A DNA stretch of 64,000 bases from Gnetum montanum (GCA_015680685.1 MNCI01007715.1:95924-159923), one strand, 5' to 3'. Positions 47,585-60,520 are shown, numbered from the stretch's first letter. Notes: a model not told the origin generated them from the letters alone. Made by a program: numbers and translations.

Positions 47585-47601
47585 GGGGGGGGGGGGGGGG
47601 G
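47585..47601. repeat. Run of 17 G
   Basis: Uninterrupted poly-G followed by a G-rich, CATGCTAG-word region up to about 47900. Length in the assembly may be unreliable. Confidence 0.85.
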
Positions 47602-48076
47602 TTTGGATGGTCTGGGGATATGACAATCATGTTGGGGGGTATGACACCCACGCTGGCGGGTATAACACTCATGCTAGTGGTGGGGAAGGAGGGGGAGGGG
47701 GGAGGGGTATGACATCCATGCTCGGGGGTATCAAATCCATGCTAAAGGGCTTGAAACCCATGTTGGCTTTAGAAAAATCCAATAACTTTTATGAATTTTC
47801 TATGAAAACCAAAGCACCCACACTAGGGGTATGATACCCATGCTAGCTTTAAAAAAATCCAGAAATTTTTGTGAAATTTCTATCAAACCCAAACATCCAT
47901 GCTGGGTTTTGGTGGCAAGGGGATGGATGAAAGCATCAATTTTTATGGCATGTCAAAATGTTTCTAAAATTATTTTGATGTAAATTGAAGATTTTAGACT
48001 TGTAGGTAATTTTTTTTCAATAGCCAATAGGATTGGACATAGAACTTTGTTAGAGGCCCTCCTAACACCAGAAAAC

Positions 48077-49554
48077 TATTACACCTAAGAAATTTGGTTG
48101 CTAGAAAACCAAAAATTCTAGGTCAATATGCTTTAACCCTAGATCCCGAGGGCCTCCATGAAAAATAGGTTCCTAAGTACCCTAGACAGTGTTGACAATC
48201 ATATAAGGACTTAGCAAGTGTAAACATGGGTAATAAAATAAAAAAAATGCAATGAAATTCTAAAAAATAAATGGATAGAATGGGAAAAGAAAATATGCTC
48301 TAGCATGCATAACAAATAAAATTATAAACTTTATTTTGATAAAAATGAAAGGGATTTAGAAAATGTGTATAATATGTGCCTAAGGAAGTAAGGGGTTCAC
48401 TTTTCTAGGGGTTTGGGTTCTATTGAAACTGATCGCTTTGGATGCCATAGCTAGCTCCATGATCCAGAGGCTCCACAGCTCCCAATATCATCAAACCTTG
48501 TTTTTCTCCTCACAAGATCTACAATGTTGGTTGTCTAGGAGGGGTAAGATGTATGGGATTTTTAGATGCCAAGAAGAGTCATGGTAGAATTCTCAAAGCC
48601 TAGGGTGCTTAGCATTGGTGCAAAATCACACATAATCTTAGGGGGTTAAAAGTGGTTATAATGGATATGGGTCCATGCTAAAATTTTTCTTTCTAAATCT
48701 TTGTGCCTGTAATGAATTTTGAAAGCTCTTGAATGCCAAATAAGTGCAACCTTTCTATGGTGTTGGAGCTTGGTTTTTATAGGTTTTTGACCATAAATTT
48801 GGCTACAAATTTCTACCTAATTGCTAACAAATTTTTAACACATATAGGTTTTTTAGGTGTTCAAATCTAGCATGGTTTCTATGTATGATAAATTTTGATA
48901 CCTCCAGTGGCATCAAAACCATTCAATTTACTAAAAATAGTAAATGGGAGTTTTAACCATGATGGATTCTTCTACCCACACTAGGCCCTCCAAGAAAAAC
49001 ACTGGGCCTACAAGAACCATGCTAGGGCTATATCATCCACACTAGGGTATGACACCCACACTAGAGCTACTGGCATCACATTGGAGCTGTAGGACCATTG
49101 CTAAGGCTGGAGCAATGATGAAGTACTAGTGTCATGCTAAGCAACACTCGGAGGAAGGTGTAATGCTAGGGGTATAGTAGCAACACAATGGGGTAGTATT
49201 TATACCCCCAAAACTGGGTATAGGTGATGTTATACACCCCCAAATACATGTTTCTAGTGTAGAAAAAGTTATACCCCCAATAAAAACCATCAAAATGCCA
49301 ATTTTGGCAATCCAAAAGGCATTTTTAATCCCACTACAAGCCCAAATATAGGCATGATATGACTTTTCCCACTTGGAGAGTGAGGCTATAACAACCTATG
49401 AGGCATTTTTCAACTCCAAAAGCTAAAGTATGTGAAATTTCATCTCTTGGATTACAATTTTTACGTTTTACAATAAAATTTCAGCCTTCGATTTCATGAA
49501 TTGAGGGTTACAATGTCAAAAGGTTCCAACATGAGCTTTCTTGGTGGTGTTTCA
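48077..49554 (-). repeat. 5' LTR of element E
   Basis: Begins TATTACAC and ends GGTGTTTCA; 1,478 bp against 1,439 bp for its partner. The primer-binding site next to it (minus strand, from about 48070, TGGTGTTAGGAGGGCC) could not be assigned to a tRNA. Confidence 0.88.
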
Positions 49555-49574
49555 TCTTCTTTTCAACTTGATCA

Positions 49575-50312
49575 TGTTAATCACTTTAATTTCTAGTTCT
49601 CTACCCTATCTATATGAAATACATACATGAAAAAGTTAGTGCTCTTCAAATAGATAACCATAACTCTTAAGCCTCTTGTAATAAATCATATATAATATGA
49701 TGCTAAAGCTACAAAAATAAGATTAGTTGCATATGATTTATCAAACATAAAAACTTTTATGATTCATAATGTCATACTTAGGTTTCCATGTTATCATACA
49801 TAACTATCATCTAATAAGTATTCATAAGTTTTCCAATTAAATACTAAGTTTACACTAGAAGTGATGGTATCCCAAGAGATTATTATATCTTGGGTGTTAC
49901 TTTTTAGTCTTTCCTTTTATACCTTTGGAATTGTTTTTTCATATCAATAATTACATTAATTCCTAGTTCTAATAAAACCTACTCTATTTATATGAAATAC
50001 ATGCAAAAAAAAAAAGTTAGTACTCTTCTAATAGATAACCACAACTCTTAAGCCTCTTACAATACATCTCAAATAAGATGAGGTTAAAGCTACATGCATA
50101 AGATTAGTTGCATATGATTTATCAGATATGAAAATTTTTATGATTCCTACTTTGGTTTCCAAGTGATACTTAATTATCATCTAATGACTATTCATAAGTT
50201 TTCCAATTAAATACTAAGTTTACAATAGAAGTGATGGTATCCTAAGAGATTATTTTACCTTGGCTGTTAATTCTTAGTCTTGGATATTATATCTTTGGAG
50301 GATTTTTTCATA
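49575..50312. repeat. Two tandem copies of a 369-bp unit
   Basis: Copies are about 49575-49943 and 49944-50312. Both contain ATGAAATACAT, GATAACCA-AACTCTTAAGCCTCTT, GATTAGTTGCATATGATTTATC and AAGTGATGGTATCC in the same order. They are moderately diverged. Confidence 0.88.
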
Positions 50313-50319
50313 TTAGTAA

Positions 50320-50545
50320 TTATCATAGGAGATTGCAAGATAGTGCTACTCATAGCCTTTTGTATTCCATGTTCAAAAAACTTCCAAAACATATCAAGCC
50401 TTTTGGTGGATGAAAATTTCAAGCATTTTTAGCCTTCTAGAAGGTGTGAATGTCTTCCATTTCGAATTACGTGACATTGCTACTCATATTAGCTCACACA
50501 TTCTAGATTATCTGACAATGATACTCACAATCCCTCACAACTTTA
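50320..50545. repeat. Further units of the 134-bp satellite
   Basis: AGTGCTACTCATAGCC at 50347, a CATTGCTACTCATA copy near 50473 and a shorter ATGATACTCACAATCCC copy near 50518, with AAAATTTCAAGCATTTTTA between. Same family as 36800-38745. Confidence 0.8.
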
Positions 50546-51712
50546 GATTTAAACTGGGATTTACAATTTTATTTATGGATTGTAGTCTTTATGTAATATA
50601 CATAAGGTCGCATTGTGCAATATGAGATAAAAGAAGCCACCACAAACACTTTACTACCTCATTTTTAACATTTATTTAGTGGCTAGGAGCACACAGAGTA
50701 TGGAAAGGGAGTGAAGAGCATCGCATAAGAAATCACATTGTCATTCAAGGCCAATCTTGTTAGAGAGGTTTCATTGACAATGTGAAAGCTTTGAAGGTTC
50801 ACTTTGTAGAATGAATTGTATGTTGTGTTAGACTTCCAAAATAGGATCTACTAATAAGGTACATTGCTTTCTCTAATTTTAGACATCTTATATTTCATAA
50901 GTGTTAAGTATGCTATGTCAAATATAGCTATGTTGGATATATAGTGTGTAAAATCTTTGAAGAATGTGAACAAGATGATAGCATGTAGGTTTCTAAGAAA
51001 CATCATGGGAATCAGAAATACAAAATCCACCAAGAGGGCATTTTTTAAAAGATGGTATTCAATGGTTTTATTTCTATGACAATGCATTTTCTTGAATATA
51101 TAAAGAAATACTGGAAGATTTTATTGAGGGTAAATAGAAGAATAAGATCTTTCCGTGTGAATTTCTCTATAGAACTAAAAACCAAAAAAATGGAGAAAGG
51201 AGACTCACTCACAAGAAAACCATTACGCAAGCCGAATATCATAAGTTATTCATAACTATTCTGTATTTATCCATTAATTTTTTATGATATGAAGATTCAC
51301 AATTTAGAATACTACGTTCCTTTTAAAAATGTACTTTTTGTATCAGTTATTATTGCAAGTATGTACCAAAGGTCATTACAAGTTAGGACCTAAGGAAGTT
51401 AGAAAAATAAATAAGATAGGAAAAAAGACTAGTTATCAATGTCATTTCATAGTTTTTTATATGAAAGGAGCAGAACATGTTGCATGTATTATATATAAGG
51501 AATTGAATCATGTTGAGACATTAGAAGGTTACTATCATGGCTTGCTAGATCCCATGATAGATAAAAGAGATTCACAATCCATACATATTTCCACTAAGGT
51601 GAATTAGAAAATAGTGTGCTTATGTAAGGTACAATTACCAATAAATCTAATCTATGAAAGGTATATCAAGGATATTTTTAAGAAAGCATAGGAATTTAGG
51701 ATATCAGGAAAG
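50546..51712. other. No recognised gene between satellite and element D
   Basis: Short open frames on both strands; the longest (51329-51607, plus, 92 codons) contains YKELNHVETLEGYYHGLLDP but matches nothing I know. Probably transposon debris. Confidence 0.35.
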
Positions 51713-53000
51713 TGTTGGTGACATTTTGGAACTAGACCACCAACATTGGAGACCTCATGGTCTCATGAGCTTTTGGGGTCATGAGATTGTTCTTCAAAAA
51801 TGATTTAGGTGTTTTCTTGTATTTGGCAACACCAAGGCCCAAATACCTCTGAATAAACTTAGTAGTTATGAAACATACTAGACATGAGTATGTGTTTGCT
51901 GTTGCGAATATTGAAATGGTTGGATTGTGTATAAAACTATAATCAATTAATATAAAAGAGATTTATCTAACTTTGTCAAATACTATGAGTTTTTGGAGAT
52001 TCCTATTTTGTTCAATGACATAGTCTATATGGTCCTTATAGTACATTACTTATAACAAATAAAATTTTACAAAAATGTTTGAGCATAATTCCTCGAATCT
52101 ACTCCTAAGTTTTCCTAGAGAGAAAGTTCCACAAGAAAACTAGAAATGGAGCAAGATTCAACGGAATTAGAAAGAAAAAGGAAAGAAAACATTTTATTTT
52201 TTGAAATCTCAAATATTTAAAAAGGATAAATCAACATGAGAAAACACTTTGCAATAAGGATATTCCCATTCAATAACTATAGTTGTCCAAATATTCTAAG
52301 CCCAACAAGTAATTTTATAAAGACAATCTTATTATACTACCAAAAATTGCTATATAAATGACAAAGTACGAATCTCTATTTTGGCTAGTTAATAATTGTC
52401 AAAGATTGCATTTAATAGAGTCTTCAAAAATTTGATAATTTCTTGATTGAAATACCAAGGAAATATGCTTTAAAATAATGAAGCTATTTTAGTTGTCTCA
52501 AAATAACAAAGATTTTCCTATATTTTCTATGCTCAAAATAAGCAATTTCGTTAAGATATTACTATTAAATTTCTCTTGAGGATTTTCAACCACATAAGAT
52601 CTTCTATGGAAAATCTTAATAGGAAGCTAATATTGTGGAAAAAATCAAAAAACAATAGAGCCATAAAAGCAATATAGGAAAAATCCCAAAATCAAATGCC
52701 AAGTATTATATTATCTAACCATTAGCTAAGAAAATAAAATAAAATGGAAAAAAATGAACTTATAGGATTGAAAAAAAGTAGTTGAATTGATGTCTTAGCA
52801 AGCCATTGTAAAAGTAATCTTCAATTGTTTTTTTTTTCCCAAATCCCCCTTTTTAAATTTGACCTTTGGAGGTCCTTTTATAGTGACCTTGGGGTAGTTA
52901 CACTAATCATGCTAGGTTAGGTTAAGGGTATTACAAATATCTAGGGGTATTAATTAATAACCACCCTAGAAGTTATAAATTTTAAAGGAATTTATTAAAA
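51713..53000 (-). repeat. 3' LTR of element D (right edge not fixed)
   Basis: Begins TGTTGGTGACATTTTGG. Similarity to 61283 on is clear as far as the TTTTATAG-GGTAGTTAC block (52875-52905) and fades after that. The minus strand reads CACTATAAAAGG near 52880, a candidate TATA box. Confidence 0.75.
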
Positions 53001-55689
53001 ATTGAAGCTATGGTTGCCAAGTGTTTTCTTAGTAATAAATATTATGGAGATTACCATGGGAGGTTACAAAAATTAGAAAAATATATGCCATAATTATCAA
53101 GTGTCCTCTTGGTAATCACAACTCCACAAATATCAAGGAAAATAGGTCATAGCTTTCATAGGAGGTTATAACTTGTCATGTAGAGTTTCAATGCTATAGA
53201 AAATAGAGTTATGTTTTCCAAATGTTCATTAAACCTCTTCCTTATAACCTTTAGACAAAATATCATATGAAATGAAATTATTATACCCCTTATTATAAAT
53301 GATGTTATGCCAAATTTGGCTTCCTCTCATAACAGGGATTTTAATTTAAATTTTTTATGATATTTTATGGGGTTAAAAATCACTTAGAACCATAATACAA
53401 TTGAGAAAATTTGGGAGCATGGAATCAGCCCTGCAACCATGCATTGCATCCAATAGAATTATGGACATGATCTTAGCAAAGTGGGGTTTCATGACCATCA
53501 CATGGTAACCTCTATGTCTTACATACCTTCTTTCTTGGCATCTACTCCTATGCCTTTATGTAATGGAGTCTCATGATCATGTTTTTGATCATTGTGGCTA
53601 TCTACACCAACGTTGCTTAAGGTTAGGATGGTTTTTGTTTCCACCTCTACTTCTTCCATATGTTGCAGGTCATCCATGTGCTCAATATGTAGAGGTAAGA
53701 ATTTCTATAGATTTTTGTGTTATGCCCTAGAAGATCTAGAACTACAAAAAATACTCATGTGCCTACCTTGCACTTGCTACAGTGCTTGTATCATAACTTC
53801 ATTGGTTTAGATGTAGTCATTGTTGCAAGCAGAATTGATGATTGTATGTTGTGCGAGATAATCCTTTGGCATGTCTATGATGCTCATGGCTAACTATCAC
53901 ATTTCTAGAAATGGATCTAGATACATTTAGGGCTATGTTTTTCACTTTACCTTCTAGAAAAAATAAGGGTTTGATCCTAAAAGCCTATGCCATTAGAGAC
54001 CATGTGATGTTGATAATTCAAACTAGTACCAGGTGCCATGACATGGCCACTATTTTCAGCAACTTTGAGTAATTTGGTAGATGAAATTATTAAAAATTTG
54101 GAATTATTATATTAGTATTATATTTATTTATAAAAAAATTAACTCTTTTTAATATTTATCAATTTCTTATTAAAATATACCTAGCTTGAACACATCACTC
54201 ACATATTTCTCTTAATCTCCTCTAACATTGCTTTGGAATATTATTCTTAATACCTTTTCCTTGTAGTTCATATTGGGCTAGCTTCAAATATTCATTTTAT
54301 GAAACCAAAGCATCATAAATTTATTATTTTAAAAGCCTTTGAAGAATCATCATTGCTCCATAACCATGGTGGAGATGTAACAACATTTCTTTCACCACTC
54401 CTTAAATTTGTTTTATTTATCAACTAAATGACTATCAAAAAAAGACTTTATTGAACATTTTTATAAAAATACAAATCTTTTTTTGAGGAAAAATTCCATA
54501 AAGCTTAAGGTTTGATGAAATAAAAACATCATTCATTGTAAAACGTAGGAACTATACAAGCACAATTTTATACAAGCTATTCTGTGGGTGGAAAAAGAAT
54601 AGTTAAAGTAACGTTTTTGGGGATTCTCATTTCATGAACCCTTTCGTATGTAATATCAGTTGTAATAAATGCTTTTCATTTCTCTTGTTACCTAGTTCAA
54701 GCCTCAACTTGATCTTCACTTTTGTTTTCAACAACTATCTCTGTTTCCTTTGCATCCAACTCCTTTATTGTTGATTTTTGAGATTCTTCCCAACTAGTTG
54801 TTTCAATGTCTTAAGACATAAAAGCCTCTCCCCAAGAATCATCTTTGGTAGACTCTCCTTGATATTCATCTTGGGTATGGCATCCATGGAAGCTACCCCA
54901 AACATTGAAATGTATAGAAAGTCCACCAATGAGAAATCTGAACTCATCTGAAAGCCCAATTATGAAAACACTTTCACTTTATGCTCCACAGGTAGTTGCC
55001 TTACAATAGGCTCTCAATACATGCTTTGGACAACATCCCATAACATATGGGATAAAAGGTCTTCTTGTTGCCCTCTATCCAAGAACCATTTCCTACCTTA
55101 TACTTAAACACTTTCCTTGCTTTTTACTTAAACTTGAATTGAGAAATGATGCATTTCTAAGTAGTTCTCATCCCTTTCTATAATATAAGATAAATCTAAA
55201 TTTCCCACCAACTATACTAATCAACTTTTCCACTTAACCAAATCTCATTTAACATCCATCATCATATAGTGAGCAAATTTAAATTCCACTATTTGGTTGT
55301 TGAAATTAATTCACTGCTAGGTAGTTATCTAACCATCACTCCCACTTACACTTATCACAAGTAATGATTTCTTGAAATAATCTAAATTTAATTATTTGAA
55401 CTAACACTTTCAATTAAACACATTTTATTCAAAAAAGACTATTTCTCTAACATATACATGTGTTATAATATTATATATAGACTTACTTAAGCATACGTAT
55501 AAGATATATATATTATGGTTATACATTATATATGATTTATGTTACTACTAAACATATAAATATATTAATTTATATTTATACATTTAAGTTGAGATAGTTA
55601 TCCAAAATAATATTTGATGTGTAAAACATTATATAGAAATTGCAATTCTATTTCATATAGTATCAATAACCAATAAGGATCTTCTGATA
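53001..55689. other. 3' interior of element D, no domain read
   Basis: Between the LTR and the integrase end. Small frames such as 54959-54765 (minus, 64 codons) have no match I recognise. Part of this may be LTR. Confidence 0.4.
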
Positions 55690-56640
55690 ACTATCTCTTG
55701 ATTTGAAATGGGCTAGTCTATATACTATTGAAAATTTATTTAGCTTCTTGATATTCTATAATAATACAAGATCACTGATTTTGAATGTCCTTTTCAAAGC
55801 CTTTCAGTCAAACCACTTTTTAACTTGAGAAGCATTTAATAAATTATATTTAGCTCTATCTATTTCAACTTCTCTTCTGATGAGTAAAGTCATGAAACTT
55901 CTATCTTTATCAACTTTCTCACTGTACTTTTGCATAAAATCTAAGGTCAAACTTATAATCTTGTTTGTGATTCTAGCAAGTAAACCATAGACTAAGTTAT
56001 AAGCTAATGTTCTAATAACCTTCTTAAATCTAATATGGTCCATCCATAATGCAGATTGTAAGTAATCAATTCAATTTCTTAAGTTTTCATCCATTGACTT
56101 CTTAAAGTAGGAAATAATATTTTTAGTCAACTAAGCCATTTCCTTAAGGATAATAATTTAAAGAGGAAAATAGAAAGATGGATTCTTCTAATGTCTATGT
56201 CATAAACTCTTCAAATTGAAAAGCTAGTCCATTGTCGGATACCAACATGTATGGTAGACCAAAATGACTTAGAATTTGATCTTCCAAGAACTTAATCATA
56301 TCTAATATTGAAATTATTCTTATAGCTTTTTCTTTAGACTAATAACTTATGTCTTTCTCTTGAAGGAATAATTGTACAAATAAAATATAAGCCCCATTGC
56401 TAAAGTGGTCTATCTATAATCATTAGTTTTAAAGGAGCTATAGACTTTTTGATTTTTGGTCCATGAACTTAACATTGATAACATCTTTGAATTTTCAAAC
56501 TAATATCTTGATACAAACTAGGCTAATAAAAATCATAGTGGAGTATATGCTGCATAGTGGACTTACGATATTCATAGAAAAAATTAAAATAATCATGGAA
56601 TTATTCTAAGATAGGACCAATTTAATCATTATGAACACAT
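55690..56640 (-). pseudogene. Integrase of element D (heavily decayed)
   Basis: Minus strand: a zinc-finger-like CYQCxVHG near 56500, QWGLYFICTIIPS near 56400 (integrase core start, first catalytic aspartate changed to Y), and the C-terminal helical part open at 56043-55804 with KKVIRTLAYNLVYGLLA, REVEIDRAKYNLLNASQVKKW, followed by KAFEKDIQ. The order and the C-terminal helix pattern match gypsy integrases. Catalytic residues are mostly lost. Confidence 0.65.
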
Positions 56641-57046
56641 TCCAACAAAACTTCTCTAAAATCCTTTTTATATAATATTCCATTTTTAATCACAAATCTA
56701 TTTGTTCTTTTGAAGAAAGCTCTCTTTTGACTAGTAGTTAGGTTATTTAGAACCTATTGTGTATCAAGAAATTCTAGAATCTAATCATACCAATTTACCT
56801 CATGAATCTTTATCACACATCATCTTTTCTAGCCATTAACTTGGATAATCATATTCCTTTAATAGTTTTTCATATTTTCAATGAAAATTTGAAACTTTGA
56901 AGCTTTATGAGCCACTTTCTTCTCTTCAATTCAATTTCATTTTATGCTAAGAATTGTTTGATTGTAGGCTTTATTAGGATAATATGAACTAATGAGCTTT
57001 CCAAGTAATATTTGAACTGTAGAAGTGCCTTAATAACTACAAATGC

Positions 57047-57253
57047 TTATTTCTCTAAGTGTAAATAATTTCGCTCTAAAACTTTTAATTGATATATAAA
57101 AGGTCTGATTCGTTCATCTAGATCCTTATTTCTTTGAGTTAGAATGGTAGCAACTAAATCATTTGAAGCAAAAGCATATAACCAATAGTCTTCTTTTAAT
57201 TTTGGCTTTACTAAGTATGGAGCTTCTTGAATGGCACTCTCAATTTCTACCAA
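57047..57253 (-). pseudogene. RNase H (RT-linked) of element D
   Basis: Open for 68 codons: QEAPYLVKPKLKEDYWLYAF, then ATILTQRNKDLDERIRPFIY and ERNYLHLEK, the tether and first half of a gypsy RNase H. The catalytic aspartate expected in the YTDAS-like position has become F/A (YAFAS), a substitution also seen in related families as I recall. It ends at a stop in the usual EK(E/Q) region. Confidence 0.82.
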
Positions 57254-57399
57254 ATCTTTCTTTCATTCTAGCATTTTCTCTACTAGAACATCTTTCTATA
57301 GTATATGCATCAAAGGTTTAGTAATTTTAGTGAATTTGGGGATAAATTTCTTAACAAAATTTATCTTTCCAAAGAAATATCTAAGAGACTTTTTACTTG

Positions 57400-58010
57400 T
57401 AGGATTTTCGATATTCTATACTACTTGAATTTTAAAATTATCTATAGCAATTCCTTCTTGATAGATGACATGGCCTAGTAAACTTCATGATTTAACCTCA
57501 AAGATAAATTTCTTAGGCTTTAATGAAATATCATGCTCATGACATTTATCAAAAACCTGTTGAAGATTACCAATGTGATCTTCTTTCCTTTTTGAAAAGA
57601 TAAAGATATCATCCAACTAAACCACAAAGAACTCACCTATTAAAACTTTAAAGGATAAATCCATTACTCTTTGAAAAATAGCTTCAATGTTTGACAATCC
57701 AAATAGCATTCTGTGATAAATAAAAGTTCCACACTTTTTGATAAATGTTGTTTTATATTTGTCACCCTTATCTATCATGATCTAATTATAGCCTGAAAAT
57801 CCATCTAAGAAAGAATATAATTAACATCTTAATGCTTTGAATAAAATTTCATCAATCCTAGGAAGTAGGTATTTATCTTTTTTTGAAGCTTCACTCAAAT
57901 TTTTGAAATTTACATAAAGCCTAATATCCCCATTCTTTTTTCTTATTGGGACAAGGTTAGTAAGCCACATTGAATATCAGATTCGATATATGATTCAAGC
58001 TTGTAATAAC
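57400..58010 (-). pseudogene. Reverse transcriptase of element D
   Basis: Minus strand: WLTNLVP, KKNGDIRLYVNFKNLSEAS (57943 on), DKYLLPRIDEI, YSFLDGFSGYN (57817-57783), KTTFIKKCGTFIYHRM, FGLSNIEAIFQRVMD, then LDDIFIFSKRKEDH with the catalytic LDD at 57616-57608. The tyrosine of YLDD is a TAG stop. KPKKFIFEV and LLGHV follow. Upstream, NFAWSYDDLKTF (about 58150-58115) is the usual leader of this RT type. Clear family assignment; inactive. Confidence 0.9.
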
Positions 58011-58429
58011 TTCTTGATCTTAGCTCCATAGCTAGCTCAAATGATGGATTAAATTTTCTTTTCTTTAGTTTAACTATCTTACATCTATCAAAGGAATTTT
58101 ATGTATCACCTCTAGTCAAAAAGTTTTAAGATCATCATAAGACCAAGCAAAATTTTCCAAATTATTTTTCAAGAGTAATAATAAATTTTTCTTAAAATTG
58201 AATCTGTTTTCTTTGTAACATTTAACACCTTTGGTATCTCAGTAGATCCAAAATTTACTACTTTAAAATATTGATAATTTGGACTCTATATATCTTTTCT
58301 AATAAGAAAATTTTTGTTAAACTCATGTTCATAATCAATCACCTTTTTGGAAATGGAATTTATCTTAAACCTTCATGTTGTCTCTGGTATAATTTGACTT
58401 TTAAATTCTTGCTTGTTCCTTAATAATCT

Positions 58430-58672
58430 AACAAATTGATCATCATAACTTGTTCATAAAATAATCTTAAGTCTCCATTTACGATGATTTCCATGATTTC
58501 ATTTTCCAATGTTATTTTAATTCCAATACACAATGCTTCGTATTTAGCCTTGTTATTCATTCAAGGAAAAGATAAATGAATTACCTTGAATATTTTTGGG
58601 GAATCATCCTTTCCTAGAACTATTCTAACTCCTGCACCTTTCAAATTACAAGAACCATCAAAGTATAGTTCC
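58430..58672 (-). pseudogene. Additional RNase H domain of element D (aRNH type), placed before RT
   Basis: Minus strand: ELYFDGSCNLKGAGVRIVLG (DGS at 58662-58651), FKVIHLSFP, a stop, MNNKAKYEALCIGIKI (58558 on), then IMEIIVNGDLRLFYEQV (GD at 58476-58471). This is the pattern of the cellular/archaeal-type RNase H that some plant gypsy elements carry in addition to their own: DG(S/A), NNxAEYEAL, GD. The first glutamate (AEY) is lysine here. It lies between protease and RT, with the RT leader intact after it. Confidence 0.85.
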
Positions 58673-58999
58673 TATTTTTTCTCATCTTGAAATTATTCTT
58701 TTTCTATGTTAGCTTCCTGAAATGTAGATTTTGGTTTCAAAAGCTCTTATTGAAATAACTTTGTTCTTTCCATTTAAAGTAATGTTTTCACTCATCAAAG
58801 GCTCACTAAAAATGTATATTTGATTTGGTTTTCTTTTCCAAGGTACCCACATATGTGATGTGCTGTACAAGTTTACCCCCTGCCACTGTATGTATCCTAA
58901 GAAATTCTTACTCTAACTTCTACTCAACAAAAGACTAGGTGAATCTGGTATATCTGCTACTTGAATAGTTACTCTAATTTTTATACAAGGTTCAGAAGT

Positions 59000-59165
59000 G
59001 ATTTCTAATAGAACATTGGGTAATTGATCCACAATCTTAACTCTACTTTTGTCCACATGAATAATCTATTTATTTGATTTTTCTAGAATCATATCAAGTT
59101 TTCTTGCATATAGATAATGACATGATAGTGGCTGTCACTCCTGAATCAGCTAGAAAATTGTGAAG
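59000..59165 (-). pseudogene. Protease of element D
   Basis: Minus strand LHNFLADSGVTATIMSLYARKL, with the catalytic DSG at 59147-59139 intact. Downstream KIRVTIQVADIPDSPSLLLS (about 58990-58925) matches the flap and C-terminal part. Some stops occur between. Confidence 0.75.
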
Positions 59166-59629
59166 ATACTTATTGTTTATCTTCATTATAAATACAAAAG
59201 GACAAGATTCTTTATCAATAGTACACTTGTAGCTAGTTTTTGTTATCTTCTCAATGTTAGATACATAGCTTAACTCTAACTCTTCAACTCTCTTTTTACC
59301 TTTAATGAACTCTAAAGCCTTTCTTTGTTGATCTCTTATTTGTAGTACTTAACATATGATAATATTTACTCTAAAATGTTTAAGATTCTAATCAAATTGT
59401 ATTCTCTATCTTCATAAAAGTCTAGTTTCTTCATCCATTTATTAAGAGTTTGATTTTGACTACTCTGCTACAATTTATTTTCTTTATTTTTATTTTTCTC
59501 TCTTCTACTTGATTTGAAAACCTTTCTCTTAGTAGATGGATCAAAAAAAATATTTGGAGGCTTGCAAATAGTTAATATTTCTTTTGATCTTAGATTATAT
59601 CCATTTTCTTCATTGTCCAAGTTTAGTTG

Positions 59630-60060
59630 TTTTTTCTAACTGTATAGCTTCACTAATGTATTCATTCAATGTTGGAAAGTTTGGAGTTATCCTCAACCAA
59701 ATTGAAATATTTGGATTCATAGCCTTATGATAGGTGTCTCTAAGCATTTCATTTCATGGTCTATATTGTCATTGAAAAAGTCCACAAATTCATTGAAACT
59801 TAATATTGAAATCTCTAATTAACTCTTTAACTCCTTGCTTAACTTATACTAACCCACAATATAGTTGTTGTTGATCCAATTGATTTCCAAACTAAGCCAA
59901 GAAAAGATTCTTCATATTATTACAACTTATGATACTACTGCTTGGAAAATTTGAATACCAACTTTGATCCATATCCTTTAAATTTGCTATAAAAAACCTA
60001 CAAGCTTACTCTTAATGTTGAACATTTGCATGAGAGAAAGCTAACTCAAACATGTGGATA
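59630..60060 (-). pseudogene. gag of element D
   Basis: Minus strand QSWYSNFPSSSIISCNNMKNLF (about 59980-59920), FGNQLDQQQLYCGL, KQGVKELIRDFNIKF, then MNPNISIWLRITPNFPTLNEYISEAIQLEK. This matches the capsid helices of gypsy gag (W-SLP-IxS-x-F, then K-KESVxDFxxRF). More gag may extend to 60500 but was not read. Confidence 0.7.
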
Positions 60061-60520
60061 TACTCTTCAACCAAGTAAGCTTTTCTAGGGATAAAATACT
60101 TAGGCAAATATTGTTGTAGTTTTGAAATCTTAATGGTTTAACTCTTTGCCAACAATTTTCCATCATATTAGAATTCCTTTTAATCATTGAACTCTTATAA
60201 TTCTTTGAACTTCTCTTATAAACTAATAAACTAGACAAAAGGGGTGATCTTCTTATCCTTCTAGTCTTTACTTCACTACTTGTTCCAAACTCAAAAACCT
60301 TTTTCTATTCCTCTTTTGATGAATAATTAGTCTTATAATCAAGAATTTCTTTGGTACCTTTGAAATCTTCCAAACTATTAGTCTGTTTAGTCATTAACTG
60401 AAAGTAGTATCTAATTTCTTAAACCCTTCTAGAACCAAAGAAATATTGGTGTGATAGGACTATCAAGCTTATGAGCTTAGAGGACAAAATTTTAGCCTTC
60501 CTTCTACTTTCAAAAGAACT

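Larger units (their letters stand above)
39060..49554 (-). mobile_element. Element E: LTR retrotransposon with gag remnant only (large retrotransposon derivative)
   Basis: LTRs at 39060-40498 and 48077-49554, with exact TCTTC duplications at 39055-39059 and 49555-49559. The minus orientation is set by the gag remnant next to the right LTR and a purine tract (AAAGAGGAA on the minus strand, about 40504-40512) next to the left LTR. No protease, RT, RNase H or integrase motif was read in the 7.6 kb interior. Instead 42640-44480 holds degenerate CATGCTAG/CTAGCCAACATGG repeats, and similar words fill parts of the LTRs and 47600-47900. It must have depended on other elements to move. Confidence 0.85.

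Noticed and set aside
48050-48076. Primer-binding site of element E
   Set aside because: A TGG-initial sequence is present a few bases from the LTR but no tRNA end matches well enough to annotate.
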